From the NCBI GenBank assembly GCA_963812675.1, contig CAWEWR010000020.1, positions 93,833 to 157,832 on the forward strand: DNA of 64,000 nucleotides, written 5' to 3'. The notes under the pieces are model-generated. The model saw nothing but the letters and a program-made list of their open reading frames with translations, searched no databases and was not told the origin of the DNA. This document shows, piece by piece, positions 45,949-55,577 of the stretch (its first letter is position 1; each line of letters opens with the position of its first letter). A program made the position numbers and the translations under genes. The DNA is from AP-15 sp963812675. GTDB lineage: Bacteria > Pseudomonadota > Alphaproteobacteria > ATCC43930 > CGMCC-115725.

Positions 45949-46965
45949 TTACTGAGCCCAGCTCAGGAAAAGTCCGATGTCGCCCGGCATGCCGCCCGGA
46001 AACTCGAGAACCCGGGCGCCTAGCCGGAAACCATGCGGCCTCAGGTCCCGTTCCCAGCGAACATAGATTTCCGATGATTCGCCTCGTAATGACGCTGGCC
46101 AATTGGGTTCGCCCGCATTGACTGCGCGACCGGCATCGGCGCACAACTTGCTCGGAAAGCGGAGCACTAACAACTCCTTTTCGCCGCGCTCCGCCGCCTG
46201 GCGTGCCTCGTGCAGCAAACCGCGCCAGTTTTCATCCGAAATGTGATGGTCGATCAGTTGCGTCACCTTAAGACGCCGCTGCTCCGCAGCAGCACGGCGA
46301 TGCTCCTCTCGACGCAACGCTTCTTGGTGTTCATGATCCGCCATCAACTGCCGAAAATCTGCCGCCATCGGTGCCGTTTCGCCCGGTTCTGGCGGCGGCT
46401 CGGCCGGCCGGACCCGATCCGCTCGATTTTGGCGATGGAGGAGACGCTGCTCGAGCCCGCCTACGGCATCGGGGAGAGTTCTGCCTTTGCGGCCACTGTC
46501 GCCGGTCAGTTGCATCTTGCTCTCCGCGAGAGCTCGGACGAGATCGGCGCGGCTGACGATGCCGACAATCCGGCCGTCATGCAGAACCGGGACGCGCTTT
46601 ATGCGGTGGGCGGTCAGCAGTCGCGCAACTTCGTCAATCTCGGCCTCCTCGCCGATCGTGACCAACGGTGCCGTCATGACATCGCGTGCTCGCCGGTCTG
46701 GGGAGTGAATACTGGCCATAAACTCGGGGTTAAGCGCCTCCCCTTCCGCCAGCAAGGTGAGCCACCAGTCGAGCCGGGCCTTCCGATCGGCCTGGTCGCG
46801 GCCGATCAGGTCGCCCTCGCTGACCATACCAAGGGGTGAGCCGGCCTCGTCAATGACCGGCACCGCGCTGATCCTGTGCTCACGCAGGGTCTTTGCGACA
46901 TCGCTAGTCGGCGTGTCGGGTCTCACCGCCACTACGCCAGAGTTCATTATCTCGTGTGCTTTCAT
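45949..46965 (-). CDS. CBS-pair protein with acidic/basic helical linker
   Basis: Starting at MKAHEIMNSG (46965), the protein has ~338 residues. Two CBS domains (residues ~1-55 and ~95-150) show ISAVPVIDEAGSPLGMVSEGDLI and IKRVPVLHDGRIVGIVSRADLVRAL, the adenosyl-binding pattern. A charged helical linker (EHQEALRREEHRRAAAEQRR) leads to a C-terminal domain of ~110 residues (LLVLRFPSKLCADAGRAVNAGEPNWPASLRG) not recognised. It begins 4 bp after the acyl-CoA synthetase gene on the same strand, so probably the two are one transcript under the box at 49723. Confidence 0.82.
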   Translation of the reverse strand: MKAHEIMNSGVVAVRPDTPTSDVAKTLREHRISAVPVIDEAGSPLGMVSEGDLIGRDQADRKARLDWWLTLLAEGEALNPEFMASIHSPDRRARDVMTAPLVTIGEEAEIDEVARLLTAHRIKRVPVLHDGRIVGIVSRADLVRALAESKMQLTGDSGRKGRTLPDAVGGLEQRLLHRQNRADRVRPAEPPPEPGETAPMAADFRQLMADHEHQEALRREEHRRAAAEQRRLKVTQLIDHHISDENWRGLLHEARQAAERGEKELLVLRFPSKLCADAGRAVNAGEPNWPASLRGESSEIYVRWERDLRPHGFRLGARVLEFPGGMPGDIGLFLSWAQ

Positions 46966-46969
46966 TAAG

Positions 46970-49672
46970 TCATGCTCCATTCGCCTGAGGCATTTCTAAG
47001 CTCTTCCTGACAAGGACGAGAGGGGGATTGCTGAGGTCCGGCGTAATTACAAAACCGAACTCACGGCACATCTGCAGCATCGGTTCGTTCTCGCGCATAA
47101 CCTCACCGACTAGTTCGCCAATGCCCCATTGTCTGGCGATCGCGATGAGATGGGTCATCAGAAGAAAGCCGAGGCCGCGGCCTTTCCAGTCACTACGGAC
47201 CGCGATCGCGTATTCCGCCCGCAATCTGTCCGGGTCGGCAAAGAAATGGACGACACCCAGCGCCGTCCCGTCGCGTTCGGCAAGCAACGCCATTTCCCGG
47301 TCATAGTCGAGCTGGGATAACCGAGCAGCCACCGTATGGGTAAGGCCGCGCACCGGCGTAAAGAAACGCAACCGCAGATCCTCGGCGCTCATATGCGCAG
47401 CGAGATCGTGCAGGAGCGGCTCGTCCTCCGGACGCAACGGTCGCAGGCGAAGGATCGTCCCATCTCGCAACTGGTCAGTGATTTCGAGATCTTGCGGATA
47501 AGGCGCTATGGCCAACCTTGCTATACCCGGGTCTTGAGCGGGCGAAATTCGCACCCGGGCATCGAGCGCTATCGCGCCAGAGGCGTCTGCGAGCAACGGG
47601 TTGATGTCGAGCTCGCGGATCTCTGGGTGGTCTGTGGCGAGCTGCGCGACCCGGCTCAGCACCTCCACGATCGCATCGATATTGGCCGGGGCTTTGCCAC
47701 GGTAGCCTTGCAGGAGCTGCCATACCCGCGTCCGCGCCATCAGGCGGCGGGCCAGCAAGACGTTCAGCGGCGGGAACTCGAGCGAACTGTCACGGATGAT
47801 CTCGACGGCGGTGCCGCCCTGACCGAACGCAACAACCGGCCCGAATACCGGATCGTCGATGAGCCCGACGAGGAGTTCCACGGCTCCCGGGCGGGAAATC
47901 ATTGGCTGCAGGAGAAGACCGTCGAGCCGAGCTTCGGGTCGTACGGCCCTGGCGCGCTTAAGCATTGTACTTGCCTCGCGCCGGACCCGTTCGGCGTCAC
48001 CGAGACCAAGGGCGATACCGCCGACATCGGTCTTATGCGTGATATCGGGCGAGCGGATCTTCAGCGCGACCGGAAATCCGATCGACGCGGCAATGGCAGC
48101 GGCATCGTCTGGACCCTGCGCAGCCTGATCGGCGATGATCGGGATGCCGTAGGCGCGGAGGATGATGCCGGCCTCTGCGGGATCGAGCCACGACTTTCCC
48201 ACCGCTAGAGCGCTTTCGATCACGGACCGCGCCGCCGCGAGATCGGGGCGAGGCGCATCTGGTTCGGCCGGGGGCGTTTCCATCAGCAACTCTTGATTGC
48301 GCCGGTGGCAGACTCGATGCATGAACCCCGCGATCGCGCTGTCGGGGGTCTCATAAGAGGCGATCCGGGCCTCGGCAAAGCGTTGCCGTGCCGCCCCTGC
48401 GGAATGCCCGCCGAGCCAAGCGGTGATCAGGTTGCGTCCCCGCAGGGCCCCGGGTTCCGCAGAAGCAACCGCATCGATTACCGCAGCGGCAGTTTCCTCC
48501 GGCTCGGCGAGCGCGGTCGGGCAGTTGAGCACCAGGATCGCGTCTACGTTGCGGTCGCGGATCAACGCGGTCACGGCCTCGGCGTAGCGCTTTCCGGATG
48601 CGTCGCCGATAATGTCAGCCGGGTTTCCGTGGCTCCACGTCGCTGGCAAGACGCGGTTCAACTCGGCGATGGTTTCTTCCGACAAGGACGTCAATTGGCC
48701 GCCGGCGTCGACCAAAGCATCGGTCGCTAATACGCCCGCACCGCCGCCGTTGGTCAGGATGGCGAGGCGCTCGCCGACCTGCTCGCGGGTCAGCGCCAAA
48801 GTTTCCGCCGCGTCGAACAGTTCGGCCATCGTCGCGACGCGCAACATGCCGGCGCGGCGGAACGCGGCATCGTAAACGGCATCGGCACCCGCCAGAACGC
48901 CGGTATGAGAGCCTGCGGCCCGCGCGCCGGCATTTGACCGACCCGCCTTCAGCACCAGTGCGGGTTTGAGACGCGAGGCGGCCCGCGCCGCGGACATGAA
49001 TTTGCGGCCATGCGTGATCCCCTCGACGTAAAGCAGGATGGCCCGGGTCTGCTGGTCGGCGGCGAGATAGTCGAGCATGTCGCCGAAATCAACGTCAGCC
49101 ATATCGCCGAGCGACACCACATGCGAAAAGCCGATGCCGCGCGGCGCTGCCCAATCGAGCATCGCGGTGATCAATGCGCCCGACTGGCTGACGAAAGCAA
49201 GATCTCCGGCCGGTGCCGCCAGATGCGAAAATGTCGCGTCGAGCCCGATGCCGGGCACCATGACGCCGACGCAATTCGGACCCACGATCCGCAGCAGATG
49301 CGGCTTCGCGGCATCGAGCGCGGCCTGCTGCAAGGCACGACCGTGATTGCCGAGTTCGCCGAACCCTGCAGTGATTACCACAGCGGCACGCGTCCCGCGC
49401 TCCGCGAGCTCACCGATGAGAGGCGGCACGCTTTCGGGCGGCGTAACGATAATTGCGAGGTCCGGGGCATGCCGTAGGTCCGCAACCGTCGGACAGACGC
49501 GCATCCCTTCGATCGCATGGTGATGCGGGTTGACGAACATCAGTTCACCGGCAAAGCCGGCGCGCCGCAGGTTGCGCGCGACCAGCGCGCCGACCGCGCC
49601 CGGCCGCGGGGTCGCGCCGATCAGCGCGACCGATTGCGGCTTGAATAGCTTATCGAGGTTACGAACAGACAT
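46970..49672 (-). CDS. ADP-forming acyl-CoA synthetase fused to GNAT acetyltransferase
   Basis: The ATG at 49672 has AGAGG upstream. The ~900-residue protein has CoA-binding (residues ~5-130; LRIVGPNCVGVMVPG), succinyl-CoA-synthetase-like (ALITAMLDWAAPRGIGFSHVVSLGDMADVDFG), ATP-grasp (~485-700), and C-terminal GNAT domains (WKGRGLGFLLMTHLI as acetyl-CoA loop). This is the PatZ/Pat-type layout. PatZ members acetylate lysines, often on acyl-CoA synthetases, while others form acetate and ATP; either is possible. A perfect FNR/FixK box lies 51 bp upstream, shared with the CBS-BON gene. Confidence 0.88.
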   Translation of the reverse strand: MSVRNLDKLFKPQSVALIGATPRPGAVGALVARNLRRAGFAGELMFVNPHHHAIEGMRVCPTVADLRHAPDLAIIVTPPESVPPLIGELAERGTRAAVVITAGFGELGNHGRALQQAALDAAKPHLLRIVGPNCVGVMVPGIGLDATFSHLAAPAGDLAFVSQSGALITAMLDWAAPRGIGFSHVVSLGDMADVDFGDMLDYLAADQQTRAILLYVEGITHGRKFMSAARAASRLKPALVLKAGRSNAGARAAGSHTGVLAGADAVYDAAFRRAGMLRVATMAELFDAAETLALTREQVGERLAILTNGGGAGVLATDALVDAGGQLTSLSEETIAELNRVLPATWSHGNPADIIGDASGKRYAEAVTALIRDRNVDAILVLNCPTALAEPEETAAAVIDAVASAEPGALRGRNLITAWLGGHSAGAARQRFAEARIASYETPDSAIAGFMHRVCHRRNQELLMETPPAEPDAPRPDLAAARSVIESALAVGKSWLDPAEAGIILRAYGIPIIADQAAQGPDDAAAIAASIGFPVALKIRSPDITHKTDVGGIALGLGDAERVRREASTMLKRARAVRPEARLDGLLLQPMISRPGAVELLVGLIDDPVFGPVVAFGQGGTAVEIIRDSSLEFPPLNVLLARRLMARTRVWQLLQGYRGKAPANIDAIVEVLSRVAQLATDHPEIRELDINPLLADASGAIALDARVRISPAQDPGIARLAIAPYPQDLEITDQLRDGTILRLRPLRPEDEPLLHDLAAHMSAEDLRLRFFTPVRGLTHTVAARLSQLDYDREMALLAERDGTALGVVHFFADPDRLRAEYAIAVRSDWKGRGLGFLLMTHLIAIARQWGIGELVGEVMRENEPMLQMCREFGFVITPDLSNPPLVLVRKSLEMPQANGA

Positions 49673-49722
49673 TCTGACCTCTGTCTCTGCGGGCATGCTT
49701 CGGCAATTGCGCGGATGCCGAA

Positions 49723-49736
49723 TTGATCCGGATCAA
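49723..49736. promoter_or_regulatory. Perfect FNR/FixK box in a divergent promoter
   Basis: TTGATCCGGATCAA is a full palindrome, 51 bp from the start of the acyl-CoA synthetase-GNAT gene and 51 bp from the CBS-BON start at 49788. One dimer could serve both. Confidence 0.82.
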
Positions 49737-49787
49737 TGCCAGCCTGCCATTGCCGGATAATTTTTCCAGCAGACAAGGAGCACGGCC

Positions 49788-50492
49788 ATGAAAGCAGCTG
49801 ATCTGATGACGTCTTTTGTCGTTACCGTGACGCCAGAGGCCACGATCGAGTACGCGGCCCACTTGATGCTGCAACACCGCATCAGCGGCCTGCCCGTGAT
49901 GGACAGCGACGGCGCCGTTCTTGGCATTGTCACCGAAGGGGATCTGCTCCGCCGCGCCGAGACTGGTACCGATAAGCATCACGCTCGATGGGTCTCGCTC
50001 CTTATCGGCCCGGGTCGGCTGGCGCAGGAGTACGTTCGTACGCATGGTCGCAAAGTCGGCGAGGTGATGACAGAGCGGGTCCTGACCGTGACGCCGCAGA
50101 CGCCCCTTTCCGACATCGTCGCGTTGATGGAAACTCGGCACGTGAAGCGGGCTCCCGTCGTCGATCAGGAACGCCTTGTCGGTATTGTCAGCCGAGCCGA
50201 TGTGATGGCCGCGCTCGTGGGTCTGCTCTCGGAGAAGCCCGCTGGCGCCGCAACCGACACGGAGATCCGCAACCAGATCCTGGCCGAGATCGATCGACAG
50301 CCGTGGGGACCCCGCGGTAGTGTCGACGTTATCGTTGCCAACGGGATTGTCGTGCTCAAGGGTGCAATCCCCGACGAACGGGAACGCGCTGCCCTGTGCG
50401 TAGCTGCAGAGAATATTTCTGGCGTGAAGGCCGTCCACGATCGCCTGGTTTGGATCGATTTAGTATCGGGGATCGTGATCCCGCGGCCGTGA
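49788..50492 (+). CDS. CBS-pair protein with C-terminal BON domain
   Basis: AAGGAG precedes the ATG. The 234-residue product has two CBS domains (MKAADLMTSFVVTV, ISGLPVMDSDGAVLGIVTEGDLL; then VKRAPVVDQERLVGIVSRADVM) and a BON domain (residues ~165-232; VDVIVANGIVVLKGAIPDERERAALCVAAENISGVKAV). CBS domains bind adenosyl ligands, BON domains often bind membranes. The closest match in the window is 56240-56932, with the same order and same type of promoter. Role inferred: energy-state response at low oxygen. Confidence 0.88.
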   Translation: MKAADLMTSFVVTVTPEATIEYAAHLMLQHRISGLPVMDSDGAVLGIVTEGDLLRRAETGTDKHHARWVSLLIGPGRLAQEYVRTHGRKVGEVMTERVLTVTPQTPLSDIVALMETRHVKRAPVVDQERLVGIVSRADVMAALVGLLSEKPAGAATDTEIRNQILAEIDRQPWGPRGSVDVIVANGIVVLKGAIPDERERAALCVAAENISGVKAVHDRLVWIDLVSGIVIPRP

Positions 50493-50519
50493 TCGGTGCC
50501 AGCTCTGCTCGGCGACCGC

Positions 50520-51518
50520 TCACAACAGCGCGCTAGCGTCTTGCGGTCCCTGCATGCCGAAAAACGCGTCGGCGCGCTGATGGTTGATCCTGTCGGCGAG
50601 GAGGCCGAACTTCACCTGAGTCACATTCAGATCCCTGAAATAGTTGACCAGATCGCCCCAGGGATCGTTGAGACGCCCGACCGCCGAGATAAACGCGACG
50701 ACGCCGCCCAACTGCAGCTGATCGGTGTGCACCATCCAGCCTCCGATCAACAGTGCTGCCACGACCTGCAGATGGCTACAGAAGTTCATCAGGAAATTCA
50801 TTGAAAACTTCAGCTTGAATATCGCCATATTGAGCTGCAGCACGCGGTCGATCCGCCTCGCGTCCGACCTATCTCGATCAGCCGACGCGACGCGGCTCTC
50901 GACCGCGCTGATCCCGAGTTGCCGCAACACCCAAACCCGGGCTCCGGCGCGGCGGTTTATCGCCCCTTGCATGAACGGCACGAAAACCAGCTGCGGCAAA
51001 AAGAGCGCGAGCGCAGCCGCCGCCATCCAGCGATCGAGGTGCAGGATATAGGCAAGGACGGAGAGCAAAATGCCGGCCTGAAGCAGCGGCTCGGAAAGAC
51101 TGCTGCCGACGAAGCCTCCGATCGGCTCTACTTCCGCCACGATCATTGCAGCCCCGATCCCGCGGTCCTCCGCTCCCAGCGCAATCGCCGGTGCCGTCCT
51201 CGAATATCTGATCACGTGCCGGCGCAGATCCCGCGTCGCATTCTCGCCAACCCAGCCGCGGTAGATGTTGAGGCCCAGCTTGGTCGCACCCTGAATCAGA
51301 ACGGCGCCGGCATAGGCCGCGCACAATACTATCACGAGCTGAAATGGCCGTTCTTTGACCAGGTTGTTGACGACGCGGCGCTGTATTTCCAGCGGAACGA
51401 TTTCAAGCAGAAAAGCGATGACCGTCAAACCGACCAACGCAATTTGGTGCCGCCAGCTGACCGCGAAGACATAGCGAAAGAGATTGGTCGGCAACCGACC
51501 CGGCAGAGACCGCATCAT
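50520..51518 (-). CDS. ABC exporter transmembrane domain without ATPase
   Basis: The 332-residue protein has about five hydrophobic segments (IALVGLTVIAFLLEIVPLEIQRRVV, then LVIVLCAAYAGAVLIQG) and the type of coupling-helix region seen in ABC exporters. No Walker motifs follow before the stop, so a nucleotide-binding domain is missing or supplied in trans. The ATG overlaps the stop of the receiver gene by 4 bp. It converges with the CBS-BON gene. Truncation is possible, but the coupling suggests a real gene. Confidence 0.7.
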   Translation of the reverse strand: MMRSLPGRLPTNLFRYVFAVSWRHQIALVGLTVIAFLLEIVPLEIQRRVVNNLVKERPFQLVIVLCAAYAGAVLIQGATKLGLNIYRGWVGENATRDLRRHVIRYSRTAPAIALGAEDRGIGAAMIVAEVEPIGGFVGSSLSEPLLQAGILLSVLAYILHLDRWMAAAALALFLPQLVFVPFMQGAINRRAGARVWVLRQLGISAVESRVASADRDRSDARRIDRVLQLNMAIFKLKFSMNFLMNFCSHLQVVAALLIGGWMVHTDQLQLGGVVAFISAVGRLNDPWGDLVNYFRDLNVTQVKFGLLADRINHQRADAFFGMQGPQDASALL

Positions 51519-51919
51519 CCGACGTCTGCCAGCGTTTTCCGGATAGCCTGGATCAGACGGTCGGCGGCAACAGGCTTGTCAAGCAGCTCGCGAATGCCCA
51601 GGCGGGTGGCGCGCTGCCTGGTGCTGGCATCCAGCCGTCCGGAAATCAGTATAGTGGGAAGTCGTATGCCCCTCTTTCGCAGATTGTCGACGACGTCGAG
51701 GCCGCTGGTACCGGGCATGTGCTGGTCGATCAGCAGACAGCCTGCCGCGCGATGCCCCTCATCAGCTAAGAATTCGCTTCCGGAACCGTAGGACTGCACG
51801 TTGAAGCCAAAGGTTTCGAGCAATGCCTGCAGCGAGTCGGCGACCGCCTCATCGTCATCAACTATGCAGATCGGCTTTTGAATTTCGCTCGGCGGAGAGC
51901 GCTTGCAAAGGAGGGGCAC
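51515..51919 (-). CDS. Single-domain response regulator (receiver)
   Basis: The 134-residue protein is one receiver domain: acidic pocket IVDDDEAVADS, phospho-Asp 65 in LLIDQHMPG, a Ser switch in ILISGR and Lys in LLDKPV. No output domain is present. The GTG start at 51919 has weak support. It is coupled to the ABC-type gene downstream. A near-match FixK box lies 54 bp upstream. Confidence 0.85.
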   Translation of the reverse strand: MPLLCKRSPPSEIQKPICIVDDDEAVADSLQALLETFGFNVQSYGSGSEFLADEGHRAAGCLLIDQHMPGTSGLDVVDNLRKRGIRLPTILISGRLDASTRQRATRLGIRELLDKPVAADRLIQAIRKTLADVG

Positions 51920-51972
51920 GCCGACCTCTTATTGAGAATGCCCCTAAAAGCAGGATTTAGCGGCAACGAGCA

Positions 51973-51986
51973 CTGACTTGGATCAA
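51973..51986 (-). promoter_or_regulatory. FNR/FixK-like box
   Basis: CTGACTTGGATCAA has one mismatch in the outer half-site. It is 54 bp from the receiver gene start and lies just downstream of the FixK gene. Confidence 0.55.
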
Positions 51987-51999
51987 CCGGATTCAAGTG

Positions 52000-52704
52000 T
52001 TATTGCGCTTCACCGATCTCTTCGAGAGCACCCCGATCGAGCAGTTCGATCCGGTGCGGGTTCGGCACCGAAATCATGCCGTCGCGCCTGAACCTCGACA
52101 AAGTGCGGCACACGGTTTCGACCGTCAGCCCGAGGTAATCGGCGATGTCGATGCGCGACATCGGCAGATCGAGTACCTTTGTCCGTTCACGCCGCTCGAA
52201 CATTTCGAGAAGGAACGCGGCAACTCGTTCGGGTGCGGTCATGCGGCCGAGCAATAACGTGCGGCCATGCGCGCTGGTGAGGTCACGCACCATGGTGTTG
52301 CGCAATAGGCGCGCCACCATCGGGTTCTGATCAATCAGCTGCTCGGTCGGTCCGCGCCGAAAGCGCATGGCGATGACGTTATCGACCGCTTCGGCCGCGT
52401 AGATGCGCTCGTGCGCGTTGTCGATGCCGAAGCAGTTGCCGCTAAAACAGAACTCCGCAATATGACGCCGCCCATCGGCTAGCAGCTTGCAGATCCGAAC
52501 CGTTCCGGAGATCACCTTGTACCAGCATTTCGCCTCATCGCCTTCGCTATATATTTCGTCATTACGCCCGAAGCTGAGCCGCGTGCCGATCCGCTCGAGC
52601 GCGACCAGCGCATCGAGCTGGCCGGACTTCGCAACACTGGGATGGTCGTGCGCCTGTCCCGCGGGCCCGCTACGGTAAGCGGAATTCCCAAATTGCCTGT
52701 ACAT
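52000..52704 (-). CDS. fixK: FixK-type Crp/Fnr regulator
   Basis: From the ATG at 52704 (in MYRQFGNSAY) the protein has ~234 residues. It has a cyclic-nucleotide-binding-like barrel (EGDEAKCWYKVISGTVRICKLLADGRRHI), a dimer helix, and helix-turn-helix RIDIADYLGLTVETVCRTLSRFRRDGMI. E-x3-R in the recognition helix predicts TTGAT half-sites. No four-Cys cluster ligand set is seen at the N-terminus, so it is not an O2-sensing Fnr. It is the likely binder of the boxes in this region, under FixJ control. Confidence 0.88.
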   Translation of the reverse strand: MYRQFGNSAYRSGPAGQAHDHPSVAKSGQLDALVALERIGTRLSFGRNDEIYSEGDEAKCWYKVISGTVRICKLLADGRRHIAEFCFSGNCFGIDNAHERIYAAEAVDNVIAMRFRRGPTEQLIDQNPMVARLLRNTMVRDLTSAHGRTLLLGRMTAPERVAAFLLEMFERRERTKVLDLPMSRIDIADYLGLTVETVCRTLSRFRRDGMISVPNPHRIELLDRGALEEIGEAQ

Positions 52705-52773
52705 GGTTTTCCTCCAGCCCTGTCGCCGGAGAGAGCATCGCAACCCTCGCTCTCGAGCGAAATTAGGAATGCT

Positions 52774-52806
52774 CCTTAGGGAAAATACGTACGTGAAACT
52801 ACTTAC
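52774..52806 (-). promoter_or_regulatory. FixJ-like binding region before fixK
   Basis: Towards fixK the strand reads GTAAGTAGTTTCACGTACG, then TTTTCCCTAAGG. This resembles rhizobial FixJ sites (TAAGTA and TTTCCCT words) of fixK promoters. It ends 70 bp before the ATG. Confidence 0.5.
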
Positions 52807-52908
52807 GCGAACCTACAGAATCAGGCCGTGGCTGCCGTCGACGCCAGCACGGAGAGTTGGCAGATCTGGCAGCCAATAGATTCCGGCAGGCACGCAGCGC
52901 ACGCCGCC

Positions 52909-55566
52909 TTAAAGCCCCCAGCGGCGCACGAACCAGCTCTTGACCAAATGCGCCAGCACGCAATAGCCGAGAATAATAATAAACACGGCCACCCAATAGC
53001 TTCCCGGCAGCGGCACGAAACCGAGTATGGGGCCCAACGGGGAATAGGGTAGGACTGCCCCGGCGCCGGCCACGAGAATCGTCGTTACGATCAGCGCGTT
53101 GCTCGCACGGCTCTGCAAAAACGGGATCTTTGCGGTGCGGATGATGTGGATGATCAAGGTCTGCGTCAGCAGCGATTCGACGAACCACCCGGTCTGGAAC
53201 AATGGCGGGTTGCTCCAGGCGGCAAACAGCGACAGTAATATGCAATAAGTGACGTAGTCGAAAATCGAGCTTATCGGCCCGAGACACAGCATAAATTTGG
53301 TGATGTTTCCGATGTCCCAGCGCCGCGGCGAGGCGATGTACTCGTCGTCCACATTGTCGGTCGGGATGGTAGTCTGTGAAAAATCATACAGCAGATTGTT
53401 CGTAAGCACCTGAATCGGCGCCATCGGCAGAAACGGCAGGAAGATGCTGGCGCCCAGCACGCTGAACATGTTCCCGAAATTGGAGCTCGCCCCCATCTTT
53501 ATGTATTTCACTATGTTGCCGAAAATCTTCCGGCCTTCGAGCACGCCTTCGGACAGCACAGTCAGGCTCTTCTCGAGCAGGATGATGTCAGCGGATTCTT
53601 TCGCGATGTCGACCGCGGTATCGACGGAAATGCCGACATCAGCACTCTTCAAGGCGGGGCCGTCGTTGATGCCGTCGCCGAGAAAACCGACCACGTGGTG
53701 GCGCAGGTGCAGCGCTCCGATGATCCGGGCCTTTTGCGCCGGCGATACCTTTGCGCAGGTGGCGCTTTCGAGACGCTCTGCGAGTTCCTCGTCGGTCATC
53801 TTGTCGAGATCGCCGCCGATCAGCACGTCATCTGTCACCACCCCGACCTCGCGGCAGATCTTACGCGCGATGATTTCGTTGTCGCCGGTCAGGATCTTTA
53901 CCTGGACGCCCGAGCGCTCCAGGGCCGCGATCGCGATGCCGGCGCTTTCCTTGGGCGGGTCGAGAAAGGCGATATAGCCCAGGAGCGTGAGGTCGCTCTC
54001 ATCCTCATTTCGGTAACTCGACCGCGGCTCGGCAATCTCCTTGTAAGCGACGGAGATCACCCGAAACCCATCGGCGTTGAGGTGGCCGGTTTGCTGCTGC
54101 ATCTGGAGGAGATGGCTCGCATCGAGCGGGGCCACGGCCCCATCCCTCGCGAAGTGTGTGCAGGCGGCAAAAACCTCCTCCACCGCCCCTTTGCAGATCA
54201 AAATGTGCTTGTTTTCCTCGGTCGCCAGGACCACCGACATGCGGCGCCGGGAGAAGTCGAATGGCAGCTCGTCGATTTTGTCGAAGCGATGCTCGAGCTG
54301 CACATGTTCCTTCATCGCCACGTGATCGAGCACGGCAACATCGAGCAGGTTCTTGAGGCCGGATTGAAAATGGCTGTTGAGGTAAGCGTATTCGAGCACC
54401 CGGGACAATTCGCATTCGTGCAAATCGAAATGATGCATCAGGATAATCTTGTCCTGGGTGAGCGTGCCGGTTTTGTCGGTGCACAGGACATCCATCGCGC
54501 CGAAGTTCTGGATTGCATTGAGGCGCTTGACGATGACCCGCTTGCGCGACATCGCGAGGGCGCCCTTGGCGAGATTGACCGTCACGATCATTGGCAGCAT
54601 CTCAGGCGTCAATCCCACCGCGACCGCGAGCGCGAACATCAGCGCCTCCAGCCAATCGCCCTTGGTCAGGCCATTGATGACAAAAACGCTCGGCACCATG
54701 ACCGCCATGAAGCGAATCATCAGCCAGGTGAACCGGGTCACCCCCTTATCGAAGCTGGTCGGCGCGCGCTGCCGGATCAGCATCCCAGCTAATTCGCCGA
54801 AATAAGTACGCGTGCCGGTTTGGATGATGACCGCGGTGCCGGCGCCGCTCAGGACGTTGCTGCCCATGAAGCAGATATTCGGCGAATCGGTCGACGCGCC
54901 GTTGCGGCTCTCAAACGGCGCTGCCGATTTTTCGACGGGCATCGCCTCACCGGTTAGCGCCGCTTCGTTGAGAAACAGGTCCTTTGCTGTGAACACGCGC
55001 AGATCGGCCGGGATCATGTCGCCGGCCGCAAGCCGGACGACATCTCCGGGCACGAGCTCTTCAATTGGGATTTCGAGGCCGTGAGATTCGGTCCCCGTGT
55101 CAGCACCACGCCGCAGCACGGTAGCGGTCGTGCGCACCATGGCGCGTAGCCGCGCCGCTGCGTTGTTCGATCGGTGCTCCTGGACGAAAGCGAGACTGAC
55201 GCTCAGCACCACCATGACGGTAATCACCGCGGCAGCCCGCCGGTCGCCCAGGGAGAAGGAAACGGCCGCCAGGCTCAGCAGCAGGAAATTGAGCGGGTTC
55301 CTGGCGCGGCCGACCAGCTCCGCGAACAGGCTCTGTCGGCGCTCATGGGCGACGAGGTTGGAACCGACGATGCGTAGCCTTACCGCGGCCTCCTCCGCAG
55401 TCAGGCCCTGGGGCGTCGTACCCATCCGGCTCAGCAGCGATTCCGGTTCTGCGATCGCCGCGTCGAGCAGCAGTCGGGCGATCGCGGGGTCGCGATGCTG
55501 TGATAGCGGCGAATGGCGAAAGGCGAGCCACCGGAACCGGGCTAGGCCCAGGAGGCCATCAGTCAT
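52909..55566 (-). CDS. mgtA: Magnesium-translocating P-type ATPase (MgtA/MgtB)
   Basis: The 885-residue length, the P3B order of motifs and the N-terminal PQGLTAEEAAVRLRIVGSN fit MgtA. The loop LNEAALTGEAMPVEK, phosphorylation motif CTDKTGTLTQDKI, and hinge FLGDGINDGPALKSADVGISVD are intact. GAGGG lies before the ATG. It follows the cytochrome c gene by 11 bp in a run that starts with CBS-BON (56932). Mg uptake under FixK control is uncommon; no Mg-sensing leader is visible because the gene is internal to the operon. Confidence 0.93.
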   Translation of the reverse strand: MTDGLLGLARFRWLAFRHSPLSQHRDPAIARLLLDAAIAEPESLLSRMGTTPQGLTAEEAAVRLRIVGSNLVAHERRQSLFAELVGRARNPLNFLLLSLAAVSFSLGDRRAAAVITVMVVLSVSLAFVQEHRSNNAAARLRAMVRTTATVLRRGADTGTESHGLEIPIEELVPGDVVRLAAGDMIPADLRVFTAKDLFLNEAALTGEAMPVEKSAAPFESRNGASTDSPNICFMGSNVLSGAGTAVIIQTGTRTYFGELAGMLIRQRAPTSFDKGVTRFTWLMIRFMAVMVPSVFVINGLTKGDWLEALMFALAVAVGLTPEMLPMIVTVNLAKGALAMSRKRVIVKRLNAIQNFGAMDVLCTDKTGTLTQDKIILMHHFDLHECELSRVLEYAYLNSHFQSGLKNLLDVAVLDHVAMKEHVQLEHRFDKIDELPFDFSRRRMSVVLATEENKHILICKGAVEEVFAACTHFARDGAVAPLDASHLLQMQQQTGHLNADGFRVISVAYKEIAEPRSSYRNEDESDLTLLGYIAFLDPPKESAGIAIAALERSGVQVKILTGDNEIIARKICREVGVVTDDVLIGGDLDKMTDEELAERLESATCAKVSPAQKARIIGALHLRHHVVGFLGDGINDGPALKSADVGISVDTAVDIAKESADIILLEKSLTVLSEGVLEGRKIFGNIVKYIKMGASSNFGNMFSVLGASIFLPFLPMAPIQVLTNNLLYDFSQTTIPTDNVDDEYIASPRRWDIGNITKFMLCLGPISSIFDYVTYCILLSLFAAWSNPPLFQTGWFVESLLTQTLIIHIIRTAKIPFLQSRASNALIVTTILVAGAGAVLPYSPLGPILGFVPLPGSYWVAVFIIILGYCVLAHLVKSWFVRRWGL

Positions 55567-55577
55567 GAAACCCGCCC

